Assembly (NCBI RefSeq): GCF_963677035.1
Contig: NZ_OY781472.1
Coordinates: 2,790,001-2,854,000 of the forward strand
Length of the DNA: 64,000 nucleotides
Reading direction: 5' to 3'
Source: an uncultured Hyphomonas sp.
GTDB taxonomy: Bacteria > Pseudomonadota > Alphaproteobacteria > Caulobacterales > Hyphomonadaceae
Shown one piece after another: positions 50,019 to 59,174 of this stretch (positions are counted from its first letter, which is position 1; every line of letters starts with the position of its first letter). The notes under the pieces were generated by a model. The model had not been told where the DNA came from. It ran no database searches and was given only the letters and a program-made list of their open reading frames with translations. Both the position numbers and the translations under genes were made by a program.

Positions 50019-51181
50019 GGGCGGGTATCCATAAGGTTTCGGGCGACGACCATCCGGTGCACTTCCGACGGGCCGTCATAGATGCGCATGTTGCGGATGC
50101 GCCCGGCAAACAAGTGCAGGGGCATTTCCTTGGTCATGCCCATCGCGCCGAAACATTGCATGGCGTTGTCGATGATTTCCTGCGCCATTTCTGTCGCGTA
50201 AAATTTGATCATGGAGATCTCGGTGCGCACATCGCGGCCCTGATCAATCTTCCACGCACAGTCATAGGCCATCAGGCGGGCTGCGTGGATTTTCGCGGCG
50301 CCATCGGCAACCCACCATTGGATCGACTGGCGTTCCGACAGTTTGTGGCCGAACGTTTTTCTCTGGGGTGCATAGTCCCGCATCATGTCCAGCGCGCGCT
50401 GGGCGGCGCCGATGCACCATGCGGCCATCTCCATACGGCGGGTGCCAAGGCGGACCTGCATCGGGCCGAAACCCTGGCCTTCTTCGCCCAGCAGTTTCCA
50501 GCCCGGAACGCGGCAGTCTTCCAGCGTCACTTCATAGGTGAATTCCCCGCCCAGCATCGGGATACGGCGAAGAACGTTGAAGCCGGGCGCGTCGCGGTCG
50601 ACGAGGAATGCCGACATGCCGCCGCGGGCTTTCTTTTCCTTGTCCGTGATCGCCATCAGGATGGTGAAGTCAGCTTCGGCGGCGCGGGTGATCCAGATTT
50701 TCCGGCCATTGATGATCCAGTCGTCCCCGTCGCGCACAGCGCGTGTGATCATGCCGGATGGATCTGCGCCGGCGCCGGGTTCGGAAATGCCGATGGCAGA
50801 AATGGTTTCGCCCCGGGCGTAGGGCTCAAGGTAGGCCTTGCGCTGCTGTTCGTTCACCGTCGTCATGAGCATGCGAAGGTTCGGCGAGTCTGGTGGCAGC
50901 GTATAGGTCGCGACTGTGGAGCCGAGAGCCTCATTGACCGCCACAAGGGCCACGTGCGGCATGCCCATGCCACCCGCATCTTCCGGGGCATCGAGGCTCC
51001 ACAGGCCGAGGTCTTTCGAGATCTTGTCGAGTTTCTGGCGTTCCTCGGCCGTCAGGTAGGCGCCCTGGCCGCTGGCTTCGCGCTCGAGCACGGCGCCTTC
51101 CAGTGGCATCAGCTCGTCCCGCACGAAGCGCTGGACGAGATCCGCAAGCATTCTGTGCTCTTCGTCCAGTTCAAATCGCAT
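50015..51181 (-). CDS. Acyl-CoA dehydrogenase
   Basis: 388 residues from the ATG at 51181 (GGAGG ten bases upstream). Three-domain ACAD fold: RFELDEEHRMLADLVQRFV, ISEPGAGADPSGMITRAVRDGDDWIINGRKIWITRA, MLGGEFTYEVTLEDCRVPGWKLLG and the C-terminal QCFGAMGMTKEMPLHLFAGRIRNMRIYDGPSEVHRMVVARNL. The RIYDGPSEVH end resembles the ACAD10/11-like group. Oxidises an acyl-CoA and passes electrons to ETF. A divergent winged-helix regulator gene faces it. Confidence 0.94.
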   Translation of the reverse strand: MRFELDEEHRMLADLVQRFVRDELMPLEGAVLEREASGQGAYLTAEERQKLDKISKDLGLWSLDAPEDAGGMGMPHVALVAVNEALGSTVATYTLPPDSPNLRMLMTTVNEQQRKAYLEPYARGETISAIGISEPGAGADPSGMITRAVRDGDDWIINGRKIWITRAAEADFTILMAITDKEKKARGGMSAFLVDRDAPGFNVLRRIPMLGGEFTYEVTLEDCRVPGWKLLGEEGQGFGPMQVRLGTRRMEMAAWCIGAAQRALDMMRDYAPQRKTFGHKLSERQSIQWWVADGAAKIHAARLMAYDCAWKIDQGRDVRTEISMIKFYATEMAQEIIDNAMQCFGAMGMTKEMPLHLFAGRIRNMRIYDGPSEVHRMVVARNLMDTRP

Positions 51182-51398
51182 ATCCGGTTCCTCCGGCCAC
51201 CTTATCTGGTGACTCCGGGCGGCAGAACGCCACAAGGAAAAGAGTCGGGCAAGGCGGCAAACCTCATGACCTTGGGGAAAGTATCCGGCACGTAAAAGAG
51301 TCCCGGAGTCTGGAACATGTTGCTAATCTGAATTACCGGGGAGTGCGGGCTGGACGGCCATGTGACCGCAGGATCTTCGCGGAAAAGGGTGCGTTTTT

Positions 51399-52004
51399 AT
51401 GGCAGGATCAGACGACAGCGGCGAGGCGAACGAGCAGGATACCTATTGGGTCCTTCGCAAGGACCAGCTGGAATGTATGGCCTCGACCGTAAGGATGGAT
51501 ATCGTCGACCACCTTGTCGGGAACGGGCAGATGTCGATCAAGCAGCTGGCAGCGTCGATGGGGCGGCAGCCGTCTTCGATCTATTATCACATCAATATGC
51601 TGGTGGAGGCCGAACTGGTCGTTGAAGCGGGCACCCAGATTTCAAACCGCCGGTCTGAAGTGTTGTACGCCACCAGGGCGCCCCGGATGCGTCTGCAGAA
51701 GGCTCTGGCAAATCCGGATAATCATGAAACCATCGACCGGACGGTCGGGGCTGTGTGCCGGCAGGCTCACAGGGATTTTGTCGATGGGCTAACCCACCCG
51801 GACGCGCAATTGGAGGGGCCGGACCGCAATCTGGGATTCTTCCGGCTGATGAACCGGCCGAGCGCCGAATCCCTTCGGGAGATCAACGGCTATATCGAGC
51901 GGATCGCCGAAATCCTCTGGGAAGAACGCGATGAGGAGCAGCCGCTTATCGCGTTCGCCTGGACGCTCACGCCGCTGCATGAAAAGGCGGACGGAGACGA
52001 CTAG
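51399..52004 (+). CDS. Winged-helix (ArsR-like) transcriptional regulator
   Basis: 201 residues. HTH in MDIVDHLVGNGQMSIKQLAASMGRQPSSIYYHINMLVEAELVVEAGTQISNRRSEVLYAT (about 33-92), followed by a helical C-terminal domain without recognised ligand motifs. It is divergent from the acyl-CoA dehydrogenase/hydratase operon over a 217-bp gap, the usual setting for a local regulator; a small AACATGTT palindrome lies at 51314-51321 in that gap. Effector unknown, possibly an acyl-CoA. Confidence 0.82.
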   Translation: MAGSDDSGEANEQDTYWVLRKDQLECMASTVRMDIVDHLVGNGQMSIKQLAASMGRQPSSIYYHINMLVEAELVVEAGTQISNRRSEVLYATRAPRMRLQKALANPDNHETIDRTVGAVCRQAHRDFVDGLTHPDAQLEGPDRNLGFFRLMNRPSAESLREINGYIERIAEILWEERDEEQPLIAFAWTLTPLHEKADGDD

Positions 52005-52050
52005 GGTCGAATGGCATCCCGCGCGCGGACGGCAGGACGCATGCGGCGCC

Positions 52051-53148
52051 TCAGACGTTGAAGCGGAACAGCATAACATCGCCGTCCTGAACGACGTATT
52101 CCTTGCCTTCCGAGCGCATTTTCCCGGCTTCCTTGGCGCCCGTTTCCCCACCGCACGCGACATAGTCCTCGAAGGTGATGGTTTCAGCCCGGATGAAGCC
52201 TTTTTCGAAGTCGCCATGGATGACGCCGGCTGCCTTCGGGGCAGTCCAGCCCCGGCGGATTGTCCAGGCGCGGGCTTCCTTCGGGCCGACGGTGAAATAG
52301 GTCTGCAGCTCCAGCAGGTCATATCCCGCATGGATCAGGCGGGTCAGGCCGGGTTCTTCCAGGCCCAGAGTCTCCAGAAATTCCGTCCTGTCCGGTTCGT
52401 CCAGCATGGCCAGTTCGGCTTCGATCTGTGCGGAGATCACAACGCAGCCTGCGCCTTCTTCTGTGGCGCGTTCTTCCACCCGTTTTGAATAGTCGTTTCC
52501 CGTCGCCGCGCTTGCCTCGTCCACATTGGCGACGAAAAGGATCGGCTTGGAGGTCAGCAATTGCAGCATGTTCCAGGCCTTGCGGTCGTCCACCGGCACA
52601 TCAGCGCGGCGGGCAGGGCGGCCTTCTTTCAGCTCATTGAGGGCAAGATCAATCAGCGCGACCTGGGCTTTGGCTTCCTTGTCGCCGGAATTGGCCTTCT
52701 TGATCACATTCTGCTTGCGCTTTTCGAGGCTTTCGAGGTCGGCCAGCATCAGCTCGGTTTCAACGATTTCGTAATCGGCAACCGGGTCGATCGTGCCGCG
52801 GACATGAGTGATGTCGTCATTGTCGAAGCAGCGCAGGACATAGATGATGGCATCGGTTTCGCGGATATTGGCCAGGAATTTGTTGCCGAGGCCTTCGCCC
52901 TGGCTGGCGCCTTCGACAAGACCGGCAATGTCCACGAAGTTCATGCGCGCCGGGATGATTTCCTTCGACCCGGCGGCTTTGGCCAGATCGGCCAGGCGCG
53001 GCTCCGGAACGGCCACTTCGCCGACATTCGGCTCAATGGTACAGAACGGATAGTTCGCCGCCTGTGCCGCAGCTGTTTGTGTCAGGGCGTTAAAAAGCGT
53101 GGATTTGCCAACATTCGGCAGGCCCACGATCCCGCATTTGAAGCCCAT
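52051..53148 (-). CDS. ychF: Ribosome-binding ATPase YchF
   Basis: 365 residues from the ATG at 53148 (AAGGAGG seven bases upstream). OBG-type P-loop [16 protein letters not shown]3-like [24 protein letters not shown] in place of NKxD (giving ATP preference), coiled-coil region, and C-terminal TGS domain ([57 protein letters not shown]). Housekeeping protein tied to translation and oxidative stress. Confidence 0.96.
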   Translation of the reverse strand: MGFKCGIVGLPNVGKSTLFNALTQTAAAQAANYPFCTIEPNVGEVAVPEPRLADLAKAAGSKEIIPARMNFVDIAGLVEGASQGEGLGNKFLANIRETDAIIYVLRCFDNDDITHVRGTIDPVADYEIVETELMLADLESLEKRKQNVIKKANSGDKEAKAQVALIDLALNELKEGRPARRADVPVDDRKAWNMLQLLTSKPILFVANVDEASAATGNDYSKRVEERATEEGAGCVVISAQIEAELAMLDEPDRTEFLETLGLEEPGLTRLIHAGYDLLELQTYFTVGPKEARAWTIRRGWTAPKAAGVIHGDFEKGFIRAETITFEDYVACGGETGAKEAGKMRSEGKEYVVQDGDVMLFRFNV

Positions 53149-53294
53149 CCCGGCCTCCTTAAACTTAGATTTCGAGGGGGCCATAGCCCTATTCCCGGAG
53201 GAAAAACAGGCGGTTTTCTCTCCTGACAGCGGAATTGGGTGTTCAACATCCGGGCTTTCGGTAAGGTTGGCCCACGAAATGCAAGGCAGAACGC

Positions 53295-54257
53295 ATGGCT
53301 TATGACGTCTTTCTCGTAACTGTGCCGGAAGATTTCGACATGGCGAAACTGGTCGCCCGTCGTCTCCGCTCGCTCAAATTCACCGTTCGTTTCAATCAGA
53401 AACAAACGGAAGAGGATATTTTCGACGCGAAGGATGCGCGCGATGCCGGCAAGTCCGGCAACATGCTGGTCCTGTGGTCCGAGAATTCCGTGAAGAACGA
53501 CTGGGTGCGCGCGGCTGCGGCCGTCGGCAATTCCCGGGATGGGATGCTGGTACATGCCGGCATCGACAAGACCATCCCTTACGAGCCCTATCGCAAGATC
53601 AAACGCTTCGCGCTGGAAGGGTTTACCTCCCGCAAGATGCCGGAGGGCTTCTACAAGCTGGTGGAAGAGCTGGCAGAGCGGACTGGCCGCACGGATCTGC
53701 GCGCCTGGATGAAGCTGGGCTCAAAGGATGAGGAAGGCCGGGAGGCCTGGCTGGACGCTCATCCGGAAGATCCACTGGCGATCGCTGACCGGCAGAAGCG
53801 CGAGAAAGCCCTCGGCATCAAACCGGAGCCCGCAAAAGAAGCGGCCGAAGCGGCGTCCAAAGCGGCGACAACGATCCGGACGGGCAATGGCCAGCAAGCG
53901 GCCAAGCCCTCGGCGGGCGTCTCTGCCGCTGTTGCACGGGCGTCTGAAAACGCCCGTACGGCGCAGACCACTGTGGTCCAGCCCGACGAAGATCCTGTCT
54001 ACGGTGCCTGGACCATCGCCGCGATCGGCGCGGCAATCACCGCCATTTTCCTGTTCAGCCTGGTCGTCCGGTCACAACCGGTTGAGCGCACCGAAACGAG
54101 GCTTCCGGCCATCGGAAATGCCCAGCCGGTCGTTGCGTTTTGCCCCGCGGGCACAGTTCCGCGGGACATGGTTGAGTTCATTGAACAGGGGCCCGTCGAT
54201 ATCGGCATGGGACATGGCCCGATCATCGACGACACGACACCGCCCGGAGACGAGTAG
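53295..54257 (+). CDS. TIR-like domain protein with C-terminal membrane anchor
   Basis: 320 residues. Residues 1-130 look like a TIR domain: YDVFLVTVPEDFDMAKLVARRLRSLKFTVRF, then LVLWSENSVKNDWVRAAAAVG. In active TIR NADases a Glu follows the Trp by about four residues; here W70 is followed by an Ala stretch, so NADase activity is doubtful. An Ala/Lys linker (about 165-230) precedes one membrane helix (AWTIAAIGAAITAIFLFSLVV, about 237-257) and a ~60-residue tail. It is divergent from ychF. I cannot assign a role; signalling scaffold is a guess. Confidence 0.75.
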   Translation: MAYDVFLVTVPEDFDMAKLVARRLRSLKFTVRFNQKQTEEDIFDAKDARDAGKSGNMLVLWSENSVKNDWVRAAAAVGNSRDGMLVHAGIDKTIPYEPYRKIKRFALEGFTSRKMPEGFYKLVEELAERTGRTDLRAWMKLGSKDEEGREAWLDAHPEDPLAIADRQKREKALGIKPEPAKEAAEAASKAATTIRTGNGQQAAKPSAGVSAAVARASENARTAQTTVVQPDEDPVYGAWTIAAIGAAITAIFLFSLVVRSQPVERTETRLPAIGNAQPVVAFCPAGTVPRDMVEFIEQGPVDIGMGHGPIIDDTTPPGDE

Positions 54258-54260
54258 GCG

Positions 54261-55049
54261 TTAGCCGAACACGGCGACCGTCTGGCGGCCGACCATGAGC
54301 GGTTCGCCGTCCGAATTCCACAGGCGCATAGCCTGGCTGGAATAGCCCTGCTGCACCGTTTGCGCGATGTGCTGGGCCAGAAACCAGCCATTCCCGGTGG
54401 AGATATCGTCCGTCAGGAATTCGGCCATCCAGGTCATGGAGCTGACGCGGCCCACAGAGGTCAGCATCGACAAGGCGGCTGGGGGCGGGGAATCCGCAAT
54501 GGAAAGAAGCGTGACGGCATCCATGGGCGCCGTTTCGTCCCGGTGGCGCAGCCACAAGACCATCTCACCATCCGGAGCGCCGCTGATTGGCCGGCCGCCT
54601 CGGGCCAGGCGCACATTGAAATGATTGGAGTAGCCAGGGCGGCGGCTCTCGTCCGGAAAGAATTGCTGGGTCTCATCCGGCAGCGATACCTCGGGCGCGA
54701 TCATGTTGGAAAAGTCGAGGCTCGACTCCCGCGCGGCGCCGAACGCGAAAATACACTCCGCGACGACCCCTTCGGAGCCTGTCATGCGCACGGAGATAAA
54801 GGCGGTATTCTTGCCCTCCCGCAGGACGGTCGGAACCGACACCAGCTCTCCGGACGCAGGCCCGACAAAGGCGACCTGCGCAGACCGTAGCGGGCGGCCG
54901 CCTGCCAGGGGGAGTGCGGCCTTCAGGCTAAGTGCCGCCGTCAGTCCGCCATAAGTGGTGCGGCCCTGCATCCAGTCTTCAGGCACAGTCACGCGTGCCG
55001 TGTTGTCTGCGCTGAAGGCGATGGAAGAGATGAGGTCTGTGTAGTTCAT
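54261..55049 (-). CDS. TesB-like acyl-CoA thioesterase
   Basis: 262 residues from the ATG at 55049 (MNYTDLISSIAFSADN). Double hot-dog pattern: WMQGRTTYGGLTAALSLKAALPLAGGRPLRSAQVAFVGPASG in the first half, and MTWMAEFLTDDISTGNGWFLAQHIAQTVQQGYSSQAMRLWNSDGEPLMVGRQTVAVFG in the second, typical of thioesterase-family proteins related to TesB. It should hydrolyse acyl-CoA; chain length unknown. Convergent with the TIR-like gene (3-base gap). Confidence 0.88.
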   Translation of the reverse strand: MNYTDLISSIAFSADNTARVTVPEDWMQGRTTYGGLTAALSLKAALPLAGGRPLRSAQVAFVGPASGELVSVPTVLREGKNTAFISVRMTGSEGVVAECIFAFGAARESSLDFSNMIAPEVSLPDETQQFFPDESRRPGYSNHFNVRLARGGRPISGAPDGEMVLWLRHRDETAPMDAVTLLSIADSPPPAALSMLTSVGRVSSMTWMAEFLTDDISTGNGWFLAQHIAQTVQQGYSSQAMRLWNSDGEPLMVGRQTVAVFG

Positions 55050-55140
55050 GGCCCGGATCCGTCGTGTCAGATATATTTCATGCCTAGCCGCATTCCTTTT
55101 CGGAACCAACCCGTGCCGCAAGGGGAGCGGAAGCCAAAAT

Positions 55141-55169
55141 GAAACGCCCCGGCCTGTTGGGCCGGGGCG
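55141..55169 (-). terminator. Intrinsic terminator after the ferredoxin gene
   Basis: Stem CGCCCCGGCC / GGCCGGGGCG (55145-55154 and 55160-55169) with a 5-base loop, followed on the minus strand by TTTCATTTTGG. Confidence 0.82.
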
Positions 55170-55196
55170 CTGAATTCAGAAAAGCAGACGGGCAGC

Positions 55197-55517
55197 CTAG
55201 TGCTGGCTTTCCGGCGTGGTGACACGAAGGCCGTCGAGATCGTCAGAGATGGTGATCTGGCAGGACAGGCGGGAATTGTCCTGAACGTTCTCGGCGAAGT
55301 CGAGCATGGACTTTTCCATTTCCTGCTGCTCACCCACCTTATCCATGAAGCTGGTGTCGACATAGACGTGGCAGGTGGCGCAGGCGCAGGCCCCGCCGCA
55401 ATCTGCATCAATGCCGGGAATGGAGTTCTTGATCGCGGCTTCCATCACGGTCTCGCCGTTCTTCGCCTCGACTGTGCGTTCGGTGCCATCGTGGTCGATG
55501 TAGGTAATCTTCGGCAT
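55197..55517 (-). CDS. [2Fe-2S] ferredoxin, adrenodoxin/putidaredoxin type
   Basis: 106 residues. Cluster ligands C40, C46, C49 (C-x5-C-x2-C in [15 protein letters not shown]) and C86 (SRLSC), with the M-L-D-x-A acidic helix typical of vertebrate-type ferredoxins. It shuttles electrons between the reductase encoded just upstream and an oxygenase, Fe-S assembly or P450 partner that is not in the window. Confidence 0.95.
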   Translation of the reverse strand: MPKITYIDHDGTERTVEAKNGETVMEAAIKNSIPGIDADCGGACACATCHVYVDTSFMDKVGEQQEMEKSMLDFAENVQDNSRLSCQITISDDLDGLRVTTPESQH

Positions 55518-55533
55518 CGGCTATTTGCTCTCC

Positions 55534-56781
55534 TTAGGCTGTGGCGGCGGCCGCAGCGATGTCTTTCATTGAGGTGGATGTATCCTTGAGCATGTCTGGT
55601 GCAATTTTGGCACCGGTCATGATCAATTTTTTTGACGCCAGGAATTCCGGCGGGCTGTTCACGGCGTCGACCGCAATCAACGTTCCGTTGCGCAGGTAGA
55701 AGACGGCAAATTTCCGGTCATCCGGATTGCCGCGCACAACGATCTCGTCATGTCCCTGATTGAGACCGGCGATCTGCAGTTTCAGGTCGTATTGGTCAGA
55801 CCAGAACCAGGGGCAATCCTCTGGCGGGCGTGGTTTGCCGAGGATGGCCGCGGCAGCAAGCTTGCCTTGTTCAATTGCGTTGTGGACGCTTTCGAGGCGG
55901 CCAGCATGACCATAATGGACCAGCGGACGGCTTGCGCAGTCACCTGCCGCGAAGATGCGCGGATCGGACGTGCGGGCGTCACGATCGGTTGCCACGCCAT
56001 TGTCGATGGTCAGTCCGGCCTCTTCGGCGAGTTCGATATTCGGCAGAATCCCGATGCCCACCAGGACCATGTCGGCCGGCAGTCTGGTGCCGTCCGCGAG
56101 GACCGCAGCGCTGACCTTACCGTTTTCGCCTTCGAGATGGCCGAGCCGGGCACCCGTCAGGATCGTCGCTCCCTGCGCCCGGTGTTCCTTCTCGTAGAAG
56201 GCGCTCATGGTCGGGCTGGTGACGCGTGCCAGCACACGGTCCGCCATTTCGAGGACTGTCACTTCAAGTCCCATCTGGCGGGCAACGGCGGCCGCTTCGA
56301 GACCGATATACCCTGCGCCGACGATCACCAGCCTGCGGCCGGCAATCATGTTGGGCTGGATCCGGTCCACATCGGCCAGATCACGCAGGTCGTACACGTG
56401 TTCAAGGTCTGCGCCCTTTGCGGGCAGCGGGCGCGGGCGGGATCCGGTACACAGGATCAGCGCGTCATAAGACAGTGTGGCGCCATGTTCGAGTTCGACG
56501 ATCCGGGCCGCACGGTCAATCCGGGTGGCGCGGGTGGAGAGGATCAGCTCGACATTGTTGTCTTCGTACCAGGCGCTGGGCTTGAAGAAGAGGCGCTCTT
56601 CGGCGAACTCCCCCTTCATGTAGGCTTTCGACAGAGGTGGACGCTGATAGGGCAGAACGGGTTCGTCCCCCACAAGCACCAGCTTGCCGGCAAAGCCCCC
56701 CATCCGCAGGGATTGCACAGCCTGCGCCGCTGCCTGTCCTCCGCCGATCAGCACAATCTGCGATGCGTCTGAAAGATCCAA
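55534..56781 (-). CDS. FAD-dependent ferredoxin reductase
   Basis: 415 residues. FAD site IVLIGGGQAAAQAVQSLR (about 10-27), YQRPPLSKAYMKGE, second dinucleotide site RRLVIVGAGYIGLEAAAVARQMG, ATDRDARTSDPRIFAAGDCAS and C-terminal WFWSDQYDLKLQIAG. This is the pattern of rhodocoxin/putidaredoxin reductases (NADH to [2Fe-2S] ferredoxin). The ferredoxin gene follows after 16 bases, forming a two-gene electron-transfer operon. Confidence 0.95.
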   Translation of the reverse strand: MDLSDASQIVLIGGGQAAAQAVQSLRMGGFAGKLVLVGDEPVLPYQRPPLSKAYMKGEFAEERLFFKPSAWYEDNNVELILSTRATRIDRAARIVELEHGATLSYDALILCTGSRPRPLPAKGADLEHVYDLRDLADVDRIQPNMIAGRRLVIVGAGYIGLEAAAVARQMGLEVTVLEMADRVLARVTSPTMSAFYEKEHRAQGATILTGARLGHLEGENGKVSAAVLADGTRLPADMVLVGIGILPNIELAEEAGLTIDNGVATDRDARTSDPRIFAAGDCASRPLVHYGHAGRLESVHNAIEQGKLAAAAILGKPRPPEDCPWFWSDQYDLKLQIAGLNQGHDEIVVRGNPDDRKFAVFYLRNGTLIAVDAVNSPPEFLASKKLIMTGAKIAPDMLKDTSTSMKDIAAAAATA

Positions 56782-56920
56782 ATTTTCCCTCCCTGAAAGG
56801 TCGAACGATATTTATGACGCATGCGTCACGTTTTCTGGCCTTTTATATCCTGGCCCATTACAGTGCAAGGCGCCGCGAATCCATGGCACGAATTATCGCA
56901 GCGGCCTTAAAGTGCATGAG

Positions 56921-57367
56921 ATGACAGTGATTCTTGAATGTCCAGACGAGACTGCCCTACGTGACGCGGGGGCACGTGTCGCCCGATTGCTTGAAGCGGG
57001 GGACGTGATTGCCCTTCACGGCGACCTCGGGGCCGGGAAAACCACGTTCTCGCGGGGGATCATAGCGGACTATAGCGGGACCATGGATGTCCCAAGTCCG
57101 ACCTATACGCTCGTACAGATGTACGATTCCGGGCCACTTCCGATCTGGCATTTCGATCTTTATCGTCTGAAATCGCCCGATGAAGTGGTCGAGCTCGGCT
57201 GGGACGAGACCCAGGATGGCATTGCCCTGATCGAGTGGCCGGACCGGGCCGGGGGGCATCTGCCGGAGTGGCGGCTGGATGTGACGATCGAAATCCTTGC
57301 CGACGGACGGCGCGTAACACTGGAACCGCGCGGCGAAGGCTGGCAGACACGTCTCCATGGGTTTTGA
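56921..57367 (+). CDS. tsaE: tRNA threonylcarbamoyladenosine biosynthesis ATPase TsaE
   Basis: 148 residues from the ATG at 56921. Walker A GDLGAGKTTFSRGI (about 34-47) followed by SPTYTLVQMYDSGPLPIWHFDLYRL and LGWDETQDGIALIEWPDRAG, the TsaE signature. It works with TsaB/TsaD to make t6A37 in tRNA. Its stop overlaps the amgK start by 11 bases, so it is translationally linked to the cell-wall recycling genes. Confidence 0.95.
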   Translation: MTVILECPDETALRDAGARVARLLEAGDVIALHGDLGAGKTTFSRGIIADYSGTMDVPSPTYTLVQMYDSGPLPIWHFDLYRLKSPDEVVELGWDETQDGIALIEWPDRAGGHLPEWRLDVTIEILADGRRVTLEPRGEGWQTRLHGF

Positions 57368-58448
57368 CGATACAGGCCGTGCGGCAGATATGGATGCTTT
57401 TCTGGCCCGTGCGGGCTGGGATGATGCGGCGCGTTTCCCCCTTGGGCAGGATGCGTCCACGCGGCGTTACATCCGCCTTGTCAGGCCGGACAAAACACAC
57501 GCGCTGCTGATGGATGCGCCCCATGTGGAGGACAGTCCCTGTCCGCCCGATGCCGATGAAGAGACGCGCATTGCGATGGGCTGGAATGCCTCGACCCGCC
57601 TTGCAGCGAGCCGGGTGGATGCGTTCGTGCTGATTGCCAATTATCTGCACTATCGCGGGCTCCGCGCCCCGGAGATCTTTGCGCATGACAGCGCCCACGG
57701 ATTCGCGCTGATTGAGGATTTCGGGGAGAATCTCGAAATTGCCCGCCAGATCGAAGCGGGCCGGCTCGATGAGCAAACGGCGTACATCACAGCTGCGGGC
57801 ACTCTGGCTGAGCTGCATCGCGAGGAGGCGCCGGACGTTCTGTCGAACGGCGCCGAAACCTGGCCGGTTCTGGATTTTGACCGGCTGGCGCTGACGTCCA
57901 ATGCCGACCTTTATGCCGACTGGCTGCGTGCTGAGCGCGGCGGCGGTCCGCTGGAAGGCGCTGAACGGGAAGAGTGGGACAAAGTCCGCGACGGTCTGAT
58001 CGCACAGGCGCTGGAGTTTCCCCGCACATTCACCCTGCGGGATTTCCACGCCGAAAACCTGCTCTGGCTGGGCAATGGCGAGCTGGGCCTGCTGGATTTT
58101 CAGGACGCTGTGCATGGCTGGGACGCCTGGGACATGGCGATGCTGACCCAGGATGCCCGCCGGGCTGTCTCGCCCGAAGCGGCCGAAGCAGCCATCCGGC
58201 ATTATCTGGACCAGACGGGCAAATCACGCGAGGCATTCGACGAGCGGCTGGCCGTGATCGGCGCGCTGAACGCCTTGCGCATTGCCGGCGTGTTTTCCCG
58301 TCTCGTGCACCGCGATAGCAAGCCGCGCTATGGCCTGTTTCAGCCACGGCAGCTGGCCATTCTCGCCCGAAATCTGTCACATCCCGCGCTTAAGGACATG
58401 AACGCCTTCGTACGGCGGACGACACCTTTTGTTTTTGAGGGCTTCTGA
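57357..58448 (+). CDS. amgK: N-acetylmuramate/N-acetylglucosamine kinase AmgK
   Basis: 363 residues, aminoglycoside-phosphotransferase fold. Catalytic loop TLRDFHAENLLWL and metal-binding LLDFQDAVHGWDAWDMA are visible near residues 227-262; QDASTRRYIRL near 30-40 is the glycine-rich-loop equivalent. With murU next to it (no gap) it fits AmgK, which phosphorylates MurNAc at the anomeric position in the fosfomycin-insensitive peptidoglycan recycling route. An alternative ATG at 57390 would drop 11 residues and the overlap with tsaE. Confidence 0.9.
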   Translation: MGFDDTGRAADMDAFLARAGWDDAARFPLGQDASTRRYIRLVRPDKTHALLMDAPHVEDSPCPPDADEETRIAMGWNASTRLAASRVDAFVLIANYLHYRGLRAPEIFAHDSAHGFALIEDFGENLEIARQIEAGRLDEQTAYITAAGTLAELHREEAPDVLSNGAETWPVLDFDRLALTSNADLYADWLRAERGGGPLEGAEREEWDKVRDGLIAQALEFPRTFTLRDFHAENLLWLGNGELGLLDFQDAVHGWDAWDMAMLTQDARRAVSPEAAEAAIRHYLDQTGKSREAFDERLAVIGALNALRIAGVFSRLVHRDSKPRYGLFQPRQLAILARNLSHPALKDMNAFVRRTTPFVFEGF

Positions 58449-59174
58449 ATGAGCGTGCCTGTTCCGCACACCGCGATGGTGCTCGCCGCCGGTCTTGGCA
58501 CGCGCATGCAACCGCTGACCGATACCTGTCCGAAGCCGCTGATCGAGGTGCGCGGCAAAGCGTTGATCGACCGGATGCTGGATCCGCTTGCCGCCGCAGG
58601 AGTGCAGCGTGCAATCGTCAACGTGCACTATCTGGCAGACCAGATGGAAGCGCATCTGAAATCGCGCACGGATATTGAGATCATCATTTCCGATGAGCGC
58701 GGGAACGTTCTGGAGACCGGTGGTGCATTGGCCAGGGCGCGCCCGCTTCTGGGCGACGATCCCATCCTTGTCGCGAATACGGACGCCTTCTGGGAACCGT
58801 CAGGGCCCGAACCCGTCAAGGCGTTGGCGGACGCGTTCGACCCTGCGGCGATGGACGCATTGTTGCTGGTGGCCGATACCGGGCGCACACTGGGCTTTGC
58901 CGGACCAGGAGATTTCTTCCGCCATGAAGACGGCAGCATGACGCGCCGCGGCGACGCCCCGAGCGCGCCTTACGCCTTTTGCGGCCTGCGCATGATCCGG
59001 CCGCAACTCTACGACAACGAACCCATAGAGCGCTTCTCGGCCCTGCGCGTCTGGGCGCCGCTGATCGAGCAGAAGCGCCTGCACGGCGTGCTGCTTGACC
59101 GGTTCTGGCTGCATGTCGGTGATCCGCAGGCGCTGAAGGACGCAGACATGTGGCTGGCCTGCCATGGCGGATAA
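58449..59174 (+). CDS. murU: N-acetylmuramate alpha-1-phosphate uridylyltransferase MurU
   Basis: 241 residues. Nucleotidyltransferase signature VLAAGLGTRMQPLTDTCPKPLIEV (11-34), NVHYLADQMEAHL, ETGGALARARPLLGDDPILVANTDAFW and HVGDPQALKDADMW. It converts MurNAc-1-phosphate to UDP-MurNAc, following AmgK. The stop overlaps the addB start by 11 bases. Confidence 0.92.
   Translation: MSVPVPHTAMVLAAGLGTRMQPLTDTCPKPLIEVRGKALIDRMLDPLAAAGVQRAIVNVHYLADQMEAHLKSRTDIEIIISDERGNVLETGGALARARPLLGDDPILVANTDAFWEPSGPEPVKALADAFDPAAMDALLLVADTGRTLGFAGPGDFFRHEDGSMTRRGDAPSAPYAFCGLRMIRPQLYDNEPIERFSALRVWAPLIEQKRLHGVLLDRFWLHVGDPQALKDADMWLACHGG

Noticed and set aside
49637..51295. 552-codon open frame on the plus strand
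   Set aside because: Antisense to the enoyl-CoA hydratase and acyl-CoA dehydrogenase genes; no recognisable domain.
53295..54257. TIR-like gene as part of an antiphage defence system
   Set aside because: No effector, sensor or other defence gene lies next to it; neighbours are housekeeping (ychF) and a thioesterase.
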